From positions 1 through 33,758 of the forward strand of contig JABABI010000079.1 in NCBI GenBank assembly GCA_014238335.1: DNA of 33,758 nucleotides, read 5' to 3'. Below the pieces are notes generated by a model. The model ran no database searches. It saw nothing but the letters and a program-made list of their open reading frames with translations, and had not been told where the DNA came from. The translations under genes were made by a program, and so were the position numbers. This DNA is from Fuerstiella sp. (GTDB taxonomy: Bacteria > Planctomycetota > Planctomycetia > Planctomycetales > Planctomycetaceae). Within the stretch, counting starts at the first letter, position 1. Each line of letters opens with the position of its first letter. Of the stretch, positions 24,795 to 32,468 are shown one piece after another.

Positions 24795-26096
24795 ATGCCA
24801 ACAACGATCACTGCATTCGAAACTCACGACATTCGATTCCCGACGTCGCAACAACTGGATGGCTCGGATGCCATGAATCCTGATCCTGATTACTCGGCAG
24901 CATACGTGGTACTCAGAACCGATTCCGATAGCCTCAATGGATTCGGAATGACGTTTACGATCGGGCGCGGCAATGAACTGTGTGTGGCCGGCATTCAGTG
25001 TCTGGCCCGAATGTTGGTGGGAGTCACAGTGGAATCGTTGATGGCTGAGCCTGTGACGCTGTATCGCAAGCTGACCGGAGACAGTCAGTTGCGCTGGGTG
25101 GGCCCGGAGAAAGGCGTCATCCATCTGGCCGCTGCGGCCGTGATTAACGCTGTGTGGGATTTGTGGGCCAGGATCCACCGGAAGCCGGTGTGGCAACTCG
25201 TTTGCGATATGTCGCCGGAAGAATTTGTCAGTTGCGTCGACTTCCGTTATCTGACCGATGCCATTACGCCGTCTCAGGCGATCGAAATCATGACGAGTAT
25301 CGAGTCCGGCAAGGCAGACAGAATTGCCGCAGTTACGGAGCAGGGCTATCCCAGCTACACAACATCAGCAGGCTGGCTGGGCTACTCAGACGATGCATTG
25401 AAAAAAAAGTGCGAGGGGCTCCGCGAACGAGGTTGGTCACACTTCAAGATCAAGGTCGGGCGTGATCTTGACGATGACATTCGTCGCTGTCGAGTGATGC
25501 GTCAGGAAATGGGCGACGATGCATTCATGATGATCGACGCCAACCAGGTCTGGGACGTGCCTCAGGCAATCGAATGGATCGGTCAACTGTCCGAATTTCG
25601 TCCCTGGTTTGTGGAGGAGCCAACCAGTCCCGATGACATTCTCGGCCACGCGGCGATTGCGCGAGCGATCTCTCCGATTCGCGTTGCCACAGGAGAAATG
25701 TGTCATAACCGTGTCATGTTCAAGCAGTTCCTGCAATCCGGCGGGATGCAGGTCTGTCAGGTGGACAGTTGCCGGATCGGTGGTGTCAACGAAGTACTGG
25801 CTGTGCTGCTGCTGGCAGCGCGCTACAACGTGCCCGTCTGCCCGCACGCCGGAGGGGTTGGACTGTGCGAATACGTCCAGCATCTCAGCGTGATTGACTT
25901 TGTGTGCGTGTCTGCAGAGATGGAAGGGTGCATTACTGAGTATTCAGATCACCTGCACGAACATATGGTCACGCCCGTCAACATGCAGAATGGCCGCTAT
26001 ATGCCGCCGACCGATGCAGGCTATAGCGTTGAGTTCACCCAGGACGCACTTAACCAATTCACTTTCGATGAATCCGGCATCCAGGGCCGTGTCTAG
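24795..26096 (+). CDS. L-fuconate dehydratase (enolase superfamily)
   Basis: A 433-aa enzyme dehydrating L-fuconate to 2-keto-3-deoxy-L-fuconate in fucose breakdown. From ATG 24795 (MPTTITAFETHDIRFPTS) the active-site residues fall at Lys218/Lys220 (FKIKVG), Asp248 (MIDANQVWD), Glu274 (WFVEEP), Glu301 (ATGEMC) and His351 (VCPHAGGVG). These are the residue numbers I recall for the characterised Xanthomonas enzyme, which supports both the function and the start. The SAAYVVLRTD, GFTIGRG-like N-terminal cap and SCVDFRYLTDAITP loop also fit FucD/ENOSF1. An upstream in-frame start at 24750 adds 15 residues. AGGA precedes the chosen ATG. No other fucose gene is adjacent. Confidence 0.93.
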   Translation: MPTTITAFETHDIRFPTSQQLDGSDAMNPDPDYSAAYVVLRTDSDSLNGFGMTFTIGRGNELCVAGIQCLARMLVGVTVESLMAEPVTLYRKLTGDSQLRWVGPEKGVIHLAAAAVINAVWDLWARIHRKPVWQLVCDMSPEEFVSCVDFRYLTDAITPSQAIEIMTSIESGKADRIAAVTEQGYPSYTTSAGWLGYSDDALKKKCEGLRERGWSHFKIKVGRDLDDDIRRCRVMRQEMGDDAFMMIDANQVWDVPQAIEWIGQLSEFRPWFVEEPTSPDDILGHAAIARAISPIRVATGEMCHNRVMFKQFLQSGGMQVCQVDSCRIGGVNEVLAVLLLAARYNVPVCPHAGGVGLCEYVQHLSVIDFVCVSAEMEGCITEYSDHLHEHMVTPVNMQNGRYMPPTDAGYSVEFTQDALNQFTFDESGIQGRV

Positions 26097-26189
26097 CCTG
26101 TTCCCGCTCGAGAGTTTCGCGGCTGCGGCGTGGGTGCATCCGTTGGTTGGAGGGTGTGGAACGGGAAGCTGTTGGGCAAGTCTGTGGTG

Positions 26190-27011
26190 CCCGACGAGAG
26201 CTGTTCCCGGCATTTACTGCAGAGTTAAATGAAGCGATGCAGATGGAGACAGACCTGACGTTGGAATCCCCTGCTCAGACCGGTGGCAGTGTGCTGCGTC
26301 TGCTGAATTCTTAACAAACGGTTCTGAACGAGACGCTGGCCCGACACCACGGCATCAAAGACGTTGTCGGTGACAGCTTCCGGCGAGTGACTTTCACCAA
26401 TTCTGTCCGTGCAGGACTGACCAAGATGGCCAGTATTCTGACGGCAACGTCAACACCCATGCGAACGAGCCCCGTATTGCGGGGCAAACGGATTCTGGAA
26501 ACGTTGCTCGGGGAGACCCGCCGGCTGACACTGGTGAACTACCAAACGATCCCGGGACAATGGAAGGAATGACATCGCGGGAAGAGCTGGCTGCCCATCG
26601 CAGCAATCCATCATGCGCCTCCCATCACGACAAAATTGACCGGCTGGGATTCGGCCTCGGGAAATTCGACGCGGTGGGACGATTCCGAATCGCAGAGAAT
26701 GGCGTCGCACTCAATGCGACGGGCACTCTTCCCGGTGGCACTACCGTGGCCGGTCCAGCTGCACTCAAGCGGTAGCGGGCCGAGTACCGGAAAGACCAGT
26801 TTTTGAAAACGTCACACGTCGACTGTTGTCTTTCGCTCTGGGCCGGCAACTGCAGTCTTACGACGAACCTGCGGTCCAGCGAATTGTGGTGCGGGTACAG
26901 GAAATGGAATTCAGTGCCGCTGTTCTCTTTCAGGAAGTCGATCGCAGCGATCCCTTCCTGCACCAGAGTCATCTGACCGACGAGGACATACTGGCGGCAG
27001 AATGGAATTAA
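26190..27011 (+). pseudogene. DUF1592/DUF1588/DUF1585 planctomycete protein, decayed
   Basis: The C-terminal half of a large planctomycete exported protein, readable only across frames. DUF1592 end: ELFPAFTAELNEAMQMETDL, SVLRLLNS, TAA at 26312-26314, then TVLNETLARHHGIKDVVGDS. DUF1588: RAGLTKMASILTATSTPMRT, SPVLRGKRILETLLG, a frameshift near 26512, then PPADTGELPNDPGTMEGM, EELAAHRSNPSCASHHDKID and RLGFGLGKFDAVGRF. The usual haem-like CxSCHxxxD motif is CASHHDKID. After a TAG, DUF1585: FENVTRRLLSFALGR, SYDEPAVQRIV, VDRSDPF, ending at 27011, reached by a further frameshift near 26804. Such proteins normally pair with a DUF1552 partner, which is absent. Confidence 0.85.
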
Positions 27012-27165
27012 TCAGAGCTACGGCTGTCCCGGAATGCCCGACGATCCACAGTTCTTGATCGATTCCCTCAGGCAAGACACTGTGCGGAGAGGACTCAGCG
27101 CGATTTCTCAGAATGTGGCTCCGTCAATACAATCACTGCGGGGCGTGTCCATTTGTTTGCACATA

Positions 27166-27579
27166 TCAAAACTCATCCAAATCAGACGACTTGAGCAGAC
27201 CGGCGGACGACTCGAAGAATCGCCGCCGCCGTTGTGGAGATTCCGCCGGCTGAATGGCGTGTTCTTCGAGATCCTTCAGGTTCGCCTGGCAGACACGGCA
27301 ACCCACCGTCATCAAATGAAATTCGACGTAGCATGAAGCACCTTTGGGCAAAGTGCCCAGCAAATACCCGCCCAGCTCACTGCGCGCCAGACAGCTCAAC
27401 CGCTCTCGCTGCCAGATTTCGCCAACCGTGTGCCCGCCCTGGTCAAGGTGATGGATCAGCTGAGCAATTCGAGACTGCAACGATTCGTCAGCCCGCAACT
27501 GCTGTTCCAGTTCTGTCATGCGTTCTGCCGGCAGCATTTCGTCCAGCCAGGCACACAGTTCTCGATCAGTCCACGTCAT
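27166..27579 (-). CDS. Anti-sigma-factor-like zinc-binding protein, planctomycete type
   Basis: A 137-aa soluble protein starting at ATG 27579 (MTWTDRELCAWLDEMLPAER). Residues about 5-60 are helical (MTELEQQLRADESLQSRI, HHLDQGGHTVGEIWQRERL). The second half has LSCLARSELGGYLLGTL and a His/Cys cluster, FHLMTVGCRVCQANL, reminiscent of the zinc-binding anti-sigma (zf-HC2) pattern with a wider His-Cys spacing. There is no membrane segment. I recall similar proteins in other planctomycetes, often beside a sigma factor; none is adjacent here. An upstream in-frame start (27672) adds 31 residues unlike the family. It is divergent from the acetyltransferase gene. Confidence 0.72.
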   Translation of the reverse strand: MTWTDRELCAWLDEMLPAERMTELEQQLRADESLQSRIAQLIHHLDQGGHTVGEIWQRERLSCLARSELGGYLLGTLPKGASCYVEFHLMTVGCRVCQANLKDLEEHAIQPAESPQRRRRFFESSAGLLKSSDLDEF

Positions 27580-27832
27580 AAGATTCAATCCGGATGGTTT
27601 ATCGTGTGAATCCCAAAGGACAGTTGATCCGGGAAGGTCCGATCCCCAAAAAAATGAATTTTCGCTTGTCACTAACAGCCCAAGTGTATCAGCTTGTCAC
27701 AAAAGAATGCGACCGTTAAAGTCTGGTAAAAGGGTGATCCGTGTTTCTGAGGACCGTATCGAGTGTCAGTCATGCGTCCGCTGTGGAGCAGGAAGTTGTT
27801 GCCGTCTGAGGTTGATCGATCGTTGGGCGGGA

Positions 27833-28798
27833 ATGGAAAATTGTGTGGTTGAGTTTCGGACGTTTCACAATACTGATCCGCCAGAGATCCTGAAGCTTTG
27901 GCACGCCAGCAACCTCGGCCCGCGTGCAGCCGAAGGGTTCCCCTGCGACATTTTTGAGCTGTTCGTTTTTTCGCAGCCGTTCTTTGACCGCAAAGGTTTT
28001 TTTGTCGCTCATGAAGGCGATTGCATTGTCGGCTTTGCCCACGCCGGCTTCACTTGCACCAAAGATGGTGGGTCGCTGAGTAAAACGGACGGGGTGCTGT
28101 CGGCACTGGTCGTGCATCCGGAGTTTCGCCGACGTGGTATCGGCACGCAGCTTGTTGGACTTGCGGAAAGCTATCTTGCCGGGAAAGGTGCCACGTCAAT
28201 TGTCGTGGGTGCCGGGCTTGATCGTAATGGTTTTTTCAACGGCATCTACGGTGGTCTCCAGGCATCCGGATTCGCCAACGAAGTCGCCCCGTGGGTGGAG
28301 TTTCTCAAACCTCTGAAATACCGTCCGGGCAGCGGCACCCGAATCCTTCATCGTGACCTGACCACTGGACGGGATCCCGTGAGTGCTCGACTGATACGCC
28401 ATCGACGTCGCATGAACCTGGTCATTACTGACCGAGTTGCCGACATGTCCTGGTGGTGGCACGTGAGGTTCGGTCAACTGGATGCGTTGAAGTTCGAACT
28501 GCAGGAGCGTTCGGACGAAACAGTGGTCGCATCGGGACAGATTATCGGACTGGATGTCTATATACCCAAGTGGGGCGTTCGGGCTGTGGGCATGAAGGAC
28601 GTTTGGGTGCCGGAAGAAGTGAGGCGACACGGTTACGGATTTTCTTTGGTGCTTGAAGTATGCAGGCGGCTCCGGGAACAGTCCATACAGGTCATCGAAG
28701 CGCAGGTCGATGCGGATAATGCGGCAGCATACGAATTGTTCACTGATGCCAGGTTTGAACAGGTACAGGAACTGGTGACATTTCGCCGTGAGCTTTGA
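27833..28798 (+). CDS. Protein with two GNAT acetyltransferase domains
   Basis: A 321-aa protein from ATG 27833 (MENCVVEFRTFHNTDPPEIL). The first GNAT domain covers about 1-160, with the acetyl-CoA loop RRRGIGTQLVGLAESYL after VVHPEF. The second, about 195-320, has RRHGYGFSLVLEVCRRL after DVWVPEEV and the closing NAAAYELFTDARFEQVQEL. Both pyrophosphate loops look functional. The substrate is unknown. The frame is open far upstream (to 27518) but that part overlaps the anti-sigma-like gene and has no family sequence. GGCGGGA just upstream of 27833 may serve as a ribosome site. Confidence 0.85.
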   Translation: MENCVVEFRTFHNTDPPEILKLWHASNLGPRAAEGFPCDIFELFVFSQPFFDRKGFFVAHEGDCIVGFAHAGFTCTKDGGSLSKTDGVLSALVVHPEFRRRGIGTQLVGLAESYLAGKGATSIVVGAGLDRNGFFNGIYGGLQASGFANEVAPWVEFLKPLKYRPGSGTRILHRDLTTGRDPVSARLIRHRRRMNLVITDRVADMSWWWHVRFGQLDALKFELQERSDETVVASGQIIGLDVYIPKWGVRAVGMKDVWVPEEVRRHGYGFSLVLEVCRRLREQSIQVIEAQVDADNAAAYELFTDARFEQVQELVTFRREL

Positions 28799-28889
28799 AT
28801 TCACGGTGAATGCAAGCGCACGCACAATGAAACCGGGATGAACATTTGGCCAGACGGCGGACGCGTTTGATTCATTTGGGGAACAGAGT

Positions 28890-29459
28890 ATGGCTTCTAT
28901 TTGCGTTTTTTGTGGTTCTCGAAGCGGCAACGACGCCGTTTACGCAGAAGCCGCTCGTCAACTGGGCGTTGTGCTCGCAACTTACGGACACAGTATTGTG
29001 TACGGAGGCGGAAGTGTCGGCCTGATGGGCGAATTGGCAGATGCTGCGCTGCAGAACAACGGGCATGTCATTGGTGTGATTCCCGAACCACTGGCTACCG
29101 TGGAGCTAATGCATGATGGCGTTGTCGATATGCGCATTGTGCCTGACATGCACGTAAGGAAGGCTACGATGCACAGACTCGCTGACGGCTATATCGCGCT
29201 GCCAGGAGGGTACGGTACGCTGGAAGAATTGTTTGAAGTACTGTGCTGGGCGCAACTGGACTTCCACGAATCACCGATCGCAATGTTGAACCTGAACGGA
29301 TATTACGACGGACTGACAGGACTGCTCGCTAACATGGTGCACCAGGACTTCCTGCGTCCACCACACGATAGACTGCTTACGTCTGTCTCGTCGGTCGCAG
29401 ACCTTGATGCCTGGCTGAATCTGAATTTCAGGAAGAGTGTAACGACAGGAGAAAAATGA
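28890..29459 (+). CDS. LOG-family nucleoside monophosphate phosphoribohydrolase
   Basis: A 189-aa Rossmann-fold protein of the LOG/TIGR00730 family, which releases adenine-type bases (cytokinins) or otherwise hydrolyses nucleoside 5'-monophosphates. Motifs are ICVFCGSRSGNDAVYAEAAR, VYGGGSVGLMGELADAAL, VIPEPLA, MHVRKATMHRLADGYIALPG and the signature PGGYGTLEELFEVLCWAQL. The family's Arg and Glu catalytic residues (HVRK and GTLEE) are present. Its stop overlaps the nagA ATG (ATGA at 29456-29459), so the two are translated together. The biological link to amino-sugar use is not obvious. Confidence 0.94.
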   Translation: MASICVFCGSRSGNDAVYAEAARQLGVVLATYGHSIVYGGGSVGLMGELADAALQNNGHVIGVIPEPLATVELMHDGVVDMRIVPDMHVRKATMHRLADGYIALPGGYGTLEELFEVLCWAQLDFHESPIAMLNLNGYYDGLTGLLANMVHQDFLRPPHDRLLTSVSSVADLDAWLNLNFRKSVTTGEK

Positions 29460-30670
29460 TGCCTCAGTTTCGGGCTCGACATTACCGTACGCTGCTGCCC
29501 GTAGACGTCACGATTGAAGGAGAACTCATCGCCGACATCAGTGAAGCAGACTGTTCCCCGGTGGAACTGGAACAGCTTCCGTACGTCAGTCCGGGGTTCT
29601 TTGATATTCAGATCAATGGCTATAACGGAATGTGGTTCAGCAGTCCGGCGCTGACAACGGATCAGGTTGTGTCTGTGACTGAGGCCCTCGTCAACAAGTC
29701 GATCGCGCGCTACTTTCCTACTCTGATTACGAACTCGTTTGAGGCTTTACATCACGGCTTCAGCACTCTCCGCCACGCGTGCGACCAGAATGCAATGGTG
29801 AATGACTGTGTTGCCGGCTATCACCTTGAGGGGCCCTATATTTCAGCAGAAGACGGTCCGCGTGGCGCACATCCGCTGCAGCACGTCAGAGCAGCCGACT
29901 ATGATGAATTTGAGAAACTTCAGGCCGCCTCCGGCGGCAGAATTCGCCTGGTAACGCTGGCGGCGGAAGTTGACAACGCGGTCCCATTCATCCAGCAGTG
30001 CACGGCAAAGGGAGTTGTGGTGGCGCTGGGCCATTCGGCAGCAAACACAGATCAGATACATGAGGCGGTCGTGGCCGGCGCTCGACTGAGCACTCATCTG
30101 GGAAATGGTGCTCATGCCGTGCTGCCACGGCATCCGAACTATCTTTGGGATCAGTTGGCAGACGACAACCTGTGGGCCAGTATTATAGCGGACGGATGGC
30201 ACTTGCCAAATTCGGTTCTGAAATGCGTTCTTCGATGCAAGTCAATTTCAAAAACGATTCTGACATGTGACGTTTCGGGGTTTGGTGGCTGCCCGCCTGG
30301 AAGGTATGCAGAAGGTGATGTGGACGTGGAAGTACTTGACAATGGTCGAATTGTCGTTGCGGGACAGCGACAGTTTCTGGCAGGATCGGGATCGATAACG
30401 GGCGACTGTGTTGTACATATGATCAATACATGTGGCCTGTCACTCCATGACGCGGTACGCATGGCAACCGTCAATCCGGCTGGTCTGTTCGATGAACCGC
30501 TGCCGGAAGTCGCGATTGGTGCCGTTGCCACGCTTTCGCTGTTCCGTCTATGCAAATTCCCCGAAAAATCAAGAGTCCAGCCGGACGGCGGCGGCTATCT
30601 CACGTTCCTACCAAGTGGCACGTTTGTACGGGGCGAATGCCTGATGGCACCTCGGGTGGTTGACTCATAA
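29456..30670 (+). CDS. nagA: N-acetylglucosamine-6-phosphate deacetylase
   Basis: A 404-aa amidohydrolase that removes acetate from GlcNAc-6-phosphate, the first committed step of amino-sugar use. Motifs in order: SPGFFDIQINGYNG (start of the metal-dependent barrel), GYHLEGPYIS (Glu metal ligand), VALGHSAANTDQI and STHLGNGAHAVLPRH (His ligands), IADGWHLP, and TCDVSGFGG (catalytic Asp, in place of the more usual TDAM). The C-terminal NPAGLFDEPLPEVAIGAVATL is typical. AGGAG precedes the ATG. The ATG overlaps the stop of the LOG gene by four bases. No nagB or sugar transporter is nearby. Confidence 0.92.
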   Translation: MMPQFRARHYRTLLPVDVTIEGELIADISEADCSPVELEQLPYVSPGFFDIQINGYNGMWFSSPALTTDQVVSVTEALVNKSIARYFPTLITNSFEALHHGFSTLRHACDQNAMVNDCVAGYHLEGPYISAEDGPRGAHPLQHVRAADYDEFEKLQAASGGRIRLVTLAAEVDNAVPFIQQCTAKGVVVALGHSAANTDQIHEAVVAGARLSTHLGNGAHAVLPRHPNYLWDQLADDNLWASIIADGWHLPNSVLKCVLRCKSISKTILTCDVSGFGGCPPGRYAEGDVDVEVLDNGRIVVAGQRQFLAGSGSITGDCVVHMINTCGLSLHDAVRMATVNPAGLFDEPLPEVAIGAVATLSLFRLCKFPEKSRVQPDGGGYLTFLPSGTFVRGECLMAPRVVDS

Positions 30671-30975
30671 AGTCGGTCGCACCGGAATTTCCGGCAAAAA
30701 ACAGCGAAATCTGCGATTCTTGTTTAGTCACACGTCATTGAATCGTGGCGCCCTGGTGATACTATTCAACTCCTGTCACGTCTACCAAGCCTGACTCATC
30801 AGAGTCACACTGAACTGGCCGCGATGGCCAGTCTTTTCCGGAGGGCCTTGGAATTCACATTCGACAAGAAACGCTTGGTTTTCGTTTCACGGCATACGTC
30901 CTGCGAATGGCACGGGTTTCGCATTTTCGCAGCTGACGCCTGCTTCTATTCCCATAGGACTCAACCGCTCAAGTC
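30671..30975. promoter_or_regulatory. Intergenic region with a possible promoter for the third kinase
   Basis: A 305-bp gap between nagA and the kinase with no gene in it. TTGAAT (30738-30743), a 16-bp spacer and TACTAT (30760-30765) resemble a housekeeping promoter, leaving a leader of about 200 nt. This is a weak call by eye; I see no convincing terminator for nagA. Confidence 0.3.
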
Positions 30976-32415
30976 ATGGTGGACCTGAATTCACAAGACG
31001 AACTGAAGTCGTTTCTCATCGCCAGTCGGCTTCTTCGCGCTGATCAATGGCGGCAGGTGGAAGCTGAGTTGGTCAATGGCGAGGACGTCTCTGCGATCCT
31101 GCAGTTGATGGAGGGGCGACACATACTGACGCCTCTCCAGACTCGGCGTATTCTCAAGGGAGATACGGAAGGGTTGGTGCTCGGCAACTGCAAGCTGCTG
31201 TATCGAAACGCCTCAGGTGGATTTGCCCGGGTGTACCGTGCTGAGACGGTGGATGGTCAGGAAACAGTGGCCGTGAAGTTGCTCCGCGATCGCTGGGCTG
31301 CGGATCCGGCATCGGTGGCCAGCTTTAAGCGGGAGGCTCGAATTTGTCAGCGATTCAAGCATCCCAACATCGTCCCGATTTACGATGTCGGCAGCGAAGA
31401 TGATTTTCACTATTTTACGATGGAATTTGTTGAGGGCGGAAACCTTCGAGATTTTCTGCGCGTTCACGGGACGCTTTCCCCGAATGAGTGTCTTCGCTGT
31501 ATTTACGAGATCTGTTTGGGACTGGAATACGCTCTCGAAAAAGGCGCCTCACACCGGGACTTGAAACTGACCAACGTGTTAATGAGTTCCCAGGGGGTGG
31601 CACGACTGGTGGACTTCGGTCTGGCCGGCGGCGAATTACCCACTCAGGGCGGCACCAGCGAGGATGTCCATCGTGCACTGGAGTATGCAGCGCTGGAACG
31701 AGGCACGAACGCACCCACAAACGACCTTCGGAGTGACATTTTTTTTCTCGGCTCGATCATGTACGAGCTTCTGTGCGGAAAACCTGCGTGGCCGCGGACG
31801 GGTGACCGCGAGGAACGCAAACTGCTGAGTCGGTACACAAGTACACCGCGCATCACCAACATCAATCCGAATCTTCCGGCCAGCGTCGTCAGTATCGTTG
31901 AAAGAATGATGAAAGTCAGCCCCAACGATCGATATCAGTCGATTGCAGAAGTGATTGCGGATCTGAAGAACGCGATGGTGGAATTGGGAGAATGGCAGCA
32001 AACGGACGAGCCGGATGCGCTGTCGCATTTTGCTCTGTCGCGGCCTTTCGAGTTGCTTGTGGTGGACTCACGAAAAAAACGTAAGGCAGCACTCAAAACG
32101 TATTTCACCAAACATGGATTCCGGACTTCGTTCGTTACTGAGCCCGGAATGGCTCTTGAGAAACTAAAGAGCTCAAGTCCGCCCGATGGTCTGCTTATTC
32201 TTGCGGACCGCTACACTGAGTCAGCGCTGGATTGCTTTCCCCAGATTCAGGCCTACGGACGATCAAAGAAAACGCCATGCCTGGCCGTTTTTCCTGCAGA
32301 AGAAAGAGAACGTGTTGACGAACGTATTCGCGGGACTCGGTACGGAGCAACGGCCTATCAACCGGCGACCCTTCGGGAAATTCGCGTTCACTTTGAACAG
32401 TTAAAAGAGACCTAA
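30976..32415 (+). CDS. Ser/Thr protein kinase with C-terminal pseudo-receiver domain
   Basis: A 479-aa protein. Residues 1-62 form a helical N-terminal module (FLIASRLLRADQWRQVEAEL, ILTPLQTRRILKG) common before planctomycete kinases. The kinase domain (about 70-335) has a modified Gly loop (NASGGFARVYRAE), Lys101, HRDLKLTNVL (His193, Asp195) and DFG (213-215), so it should be active. APE is replaced by ALE-like sequence and the activation segment is short. Residues about 355-479 look like a response-regulator receiver fold (FELLVVDSRKKRKAALKTYF, then KHGFRTSFV and GLLILADRYTE, ending YGATAYQPATLREI). The acidic pocket and the conserved C-terminal Lys are not kept. No membrane span is seen. 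Confidence 0.88.
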   Translation: MVDLNSQDELKSFLIASRLLRADQWRQVEAELVNGEDVSAILQLMEGRHILTPLQTRRILKGDTEGLVLGNCKLLYRNASGGFARVYRAETVDGQETVAVKLLRDRWAADPASVASFKREARICQRFKHPNIVPIYDVGSEDDFHYFTMEFVEGGNLRDFLRVHGTLSPNECLRCIYEICLGLEYALEKGASHRDLKLTNVLMSSQGVARLVDFGLAGGELPTQGGTSEDVHRALEYAALERGTNAPTNDLRSDIFFLGSIMYELLCGKPAWPRTGDREERKLLSRYTSTPRITNINPNLPASVVSIVERMMKVSPNDRYQSIAEVIADLKNAMVELGEWQQTDEPDALSHFALSRPFELLVVDSRKKRKAALKTYFTKHGFRTSFVTEPGMALEKLKSSSPPDGLLILADRYTESALDCFPQIQAYGRSKKTPCLAVFPAEERERVDERIRGTRYGATAYQPATLREIRVHFEQLKET

Positions 32416-32426
32416 AACGTCCGAAC

Positions 32427-32444
32427 AACCGGCAGTCGGTTTTT
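32427..32444 (+). terminator. Probable terminator of the pseudo-receiver kinase gene
   Basis: AACCG-GCAGT-CGGTT (32427-32441) makes a 5-bp stem with a T-run through 32444, 12 bp after the kinase stop. It lies in the narrow gap between two convergent genes. Confidence 0.55.
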
Positions 32445-32468
32445 ACAGGGCCTGTCGCCTGGCCCCGA

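Noticed and set aside
30678..30705. Small hairpin CCGGAATTTCCGG followed by A-run after nagA
   Set aside because: The stem is only about 4 bp with no T-run on the coding strand, too weak to call a terminator.
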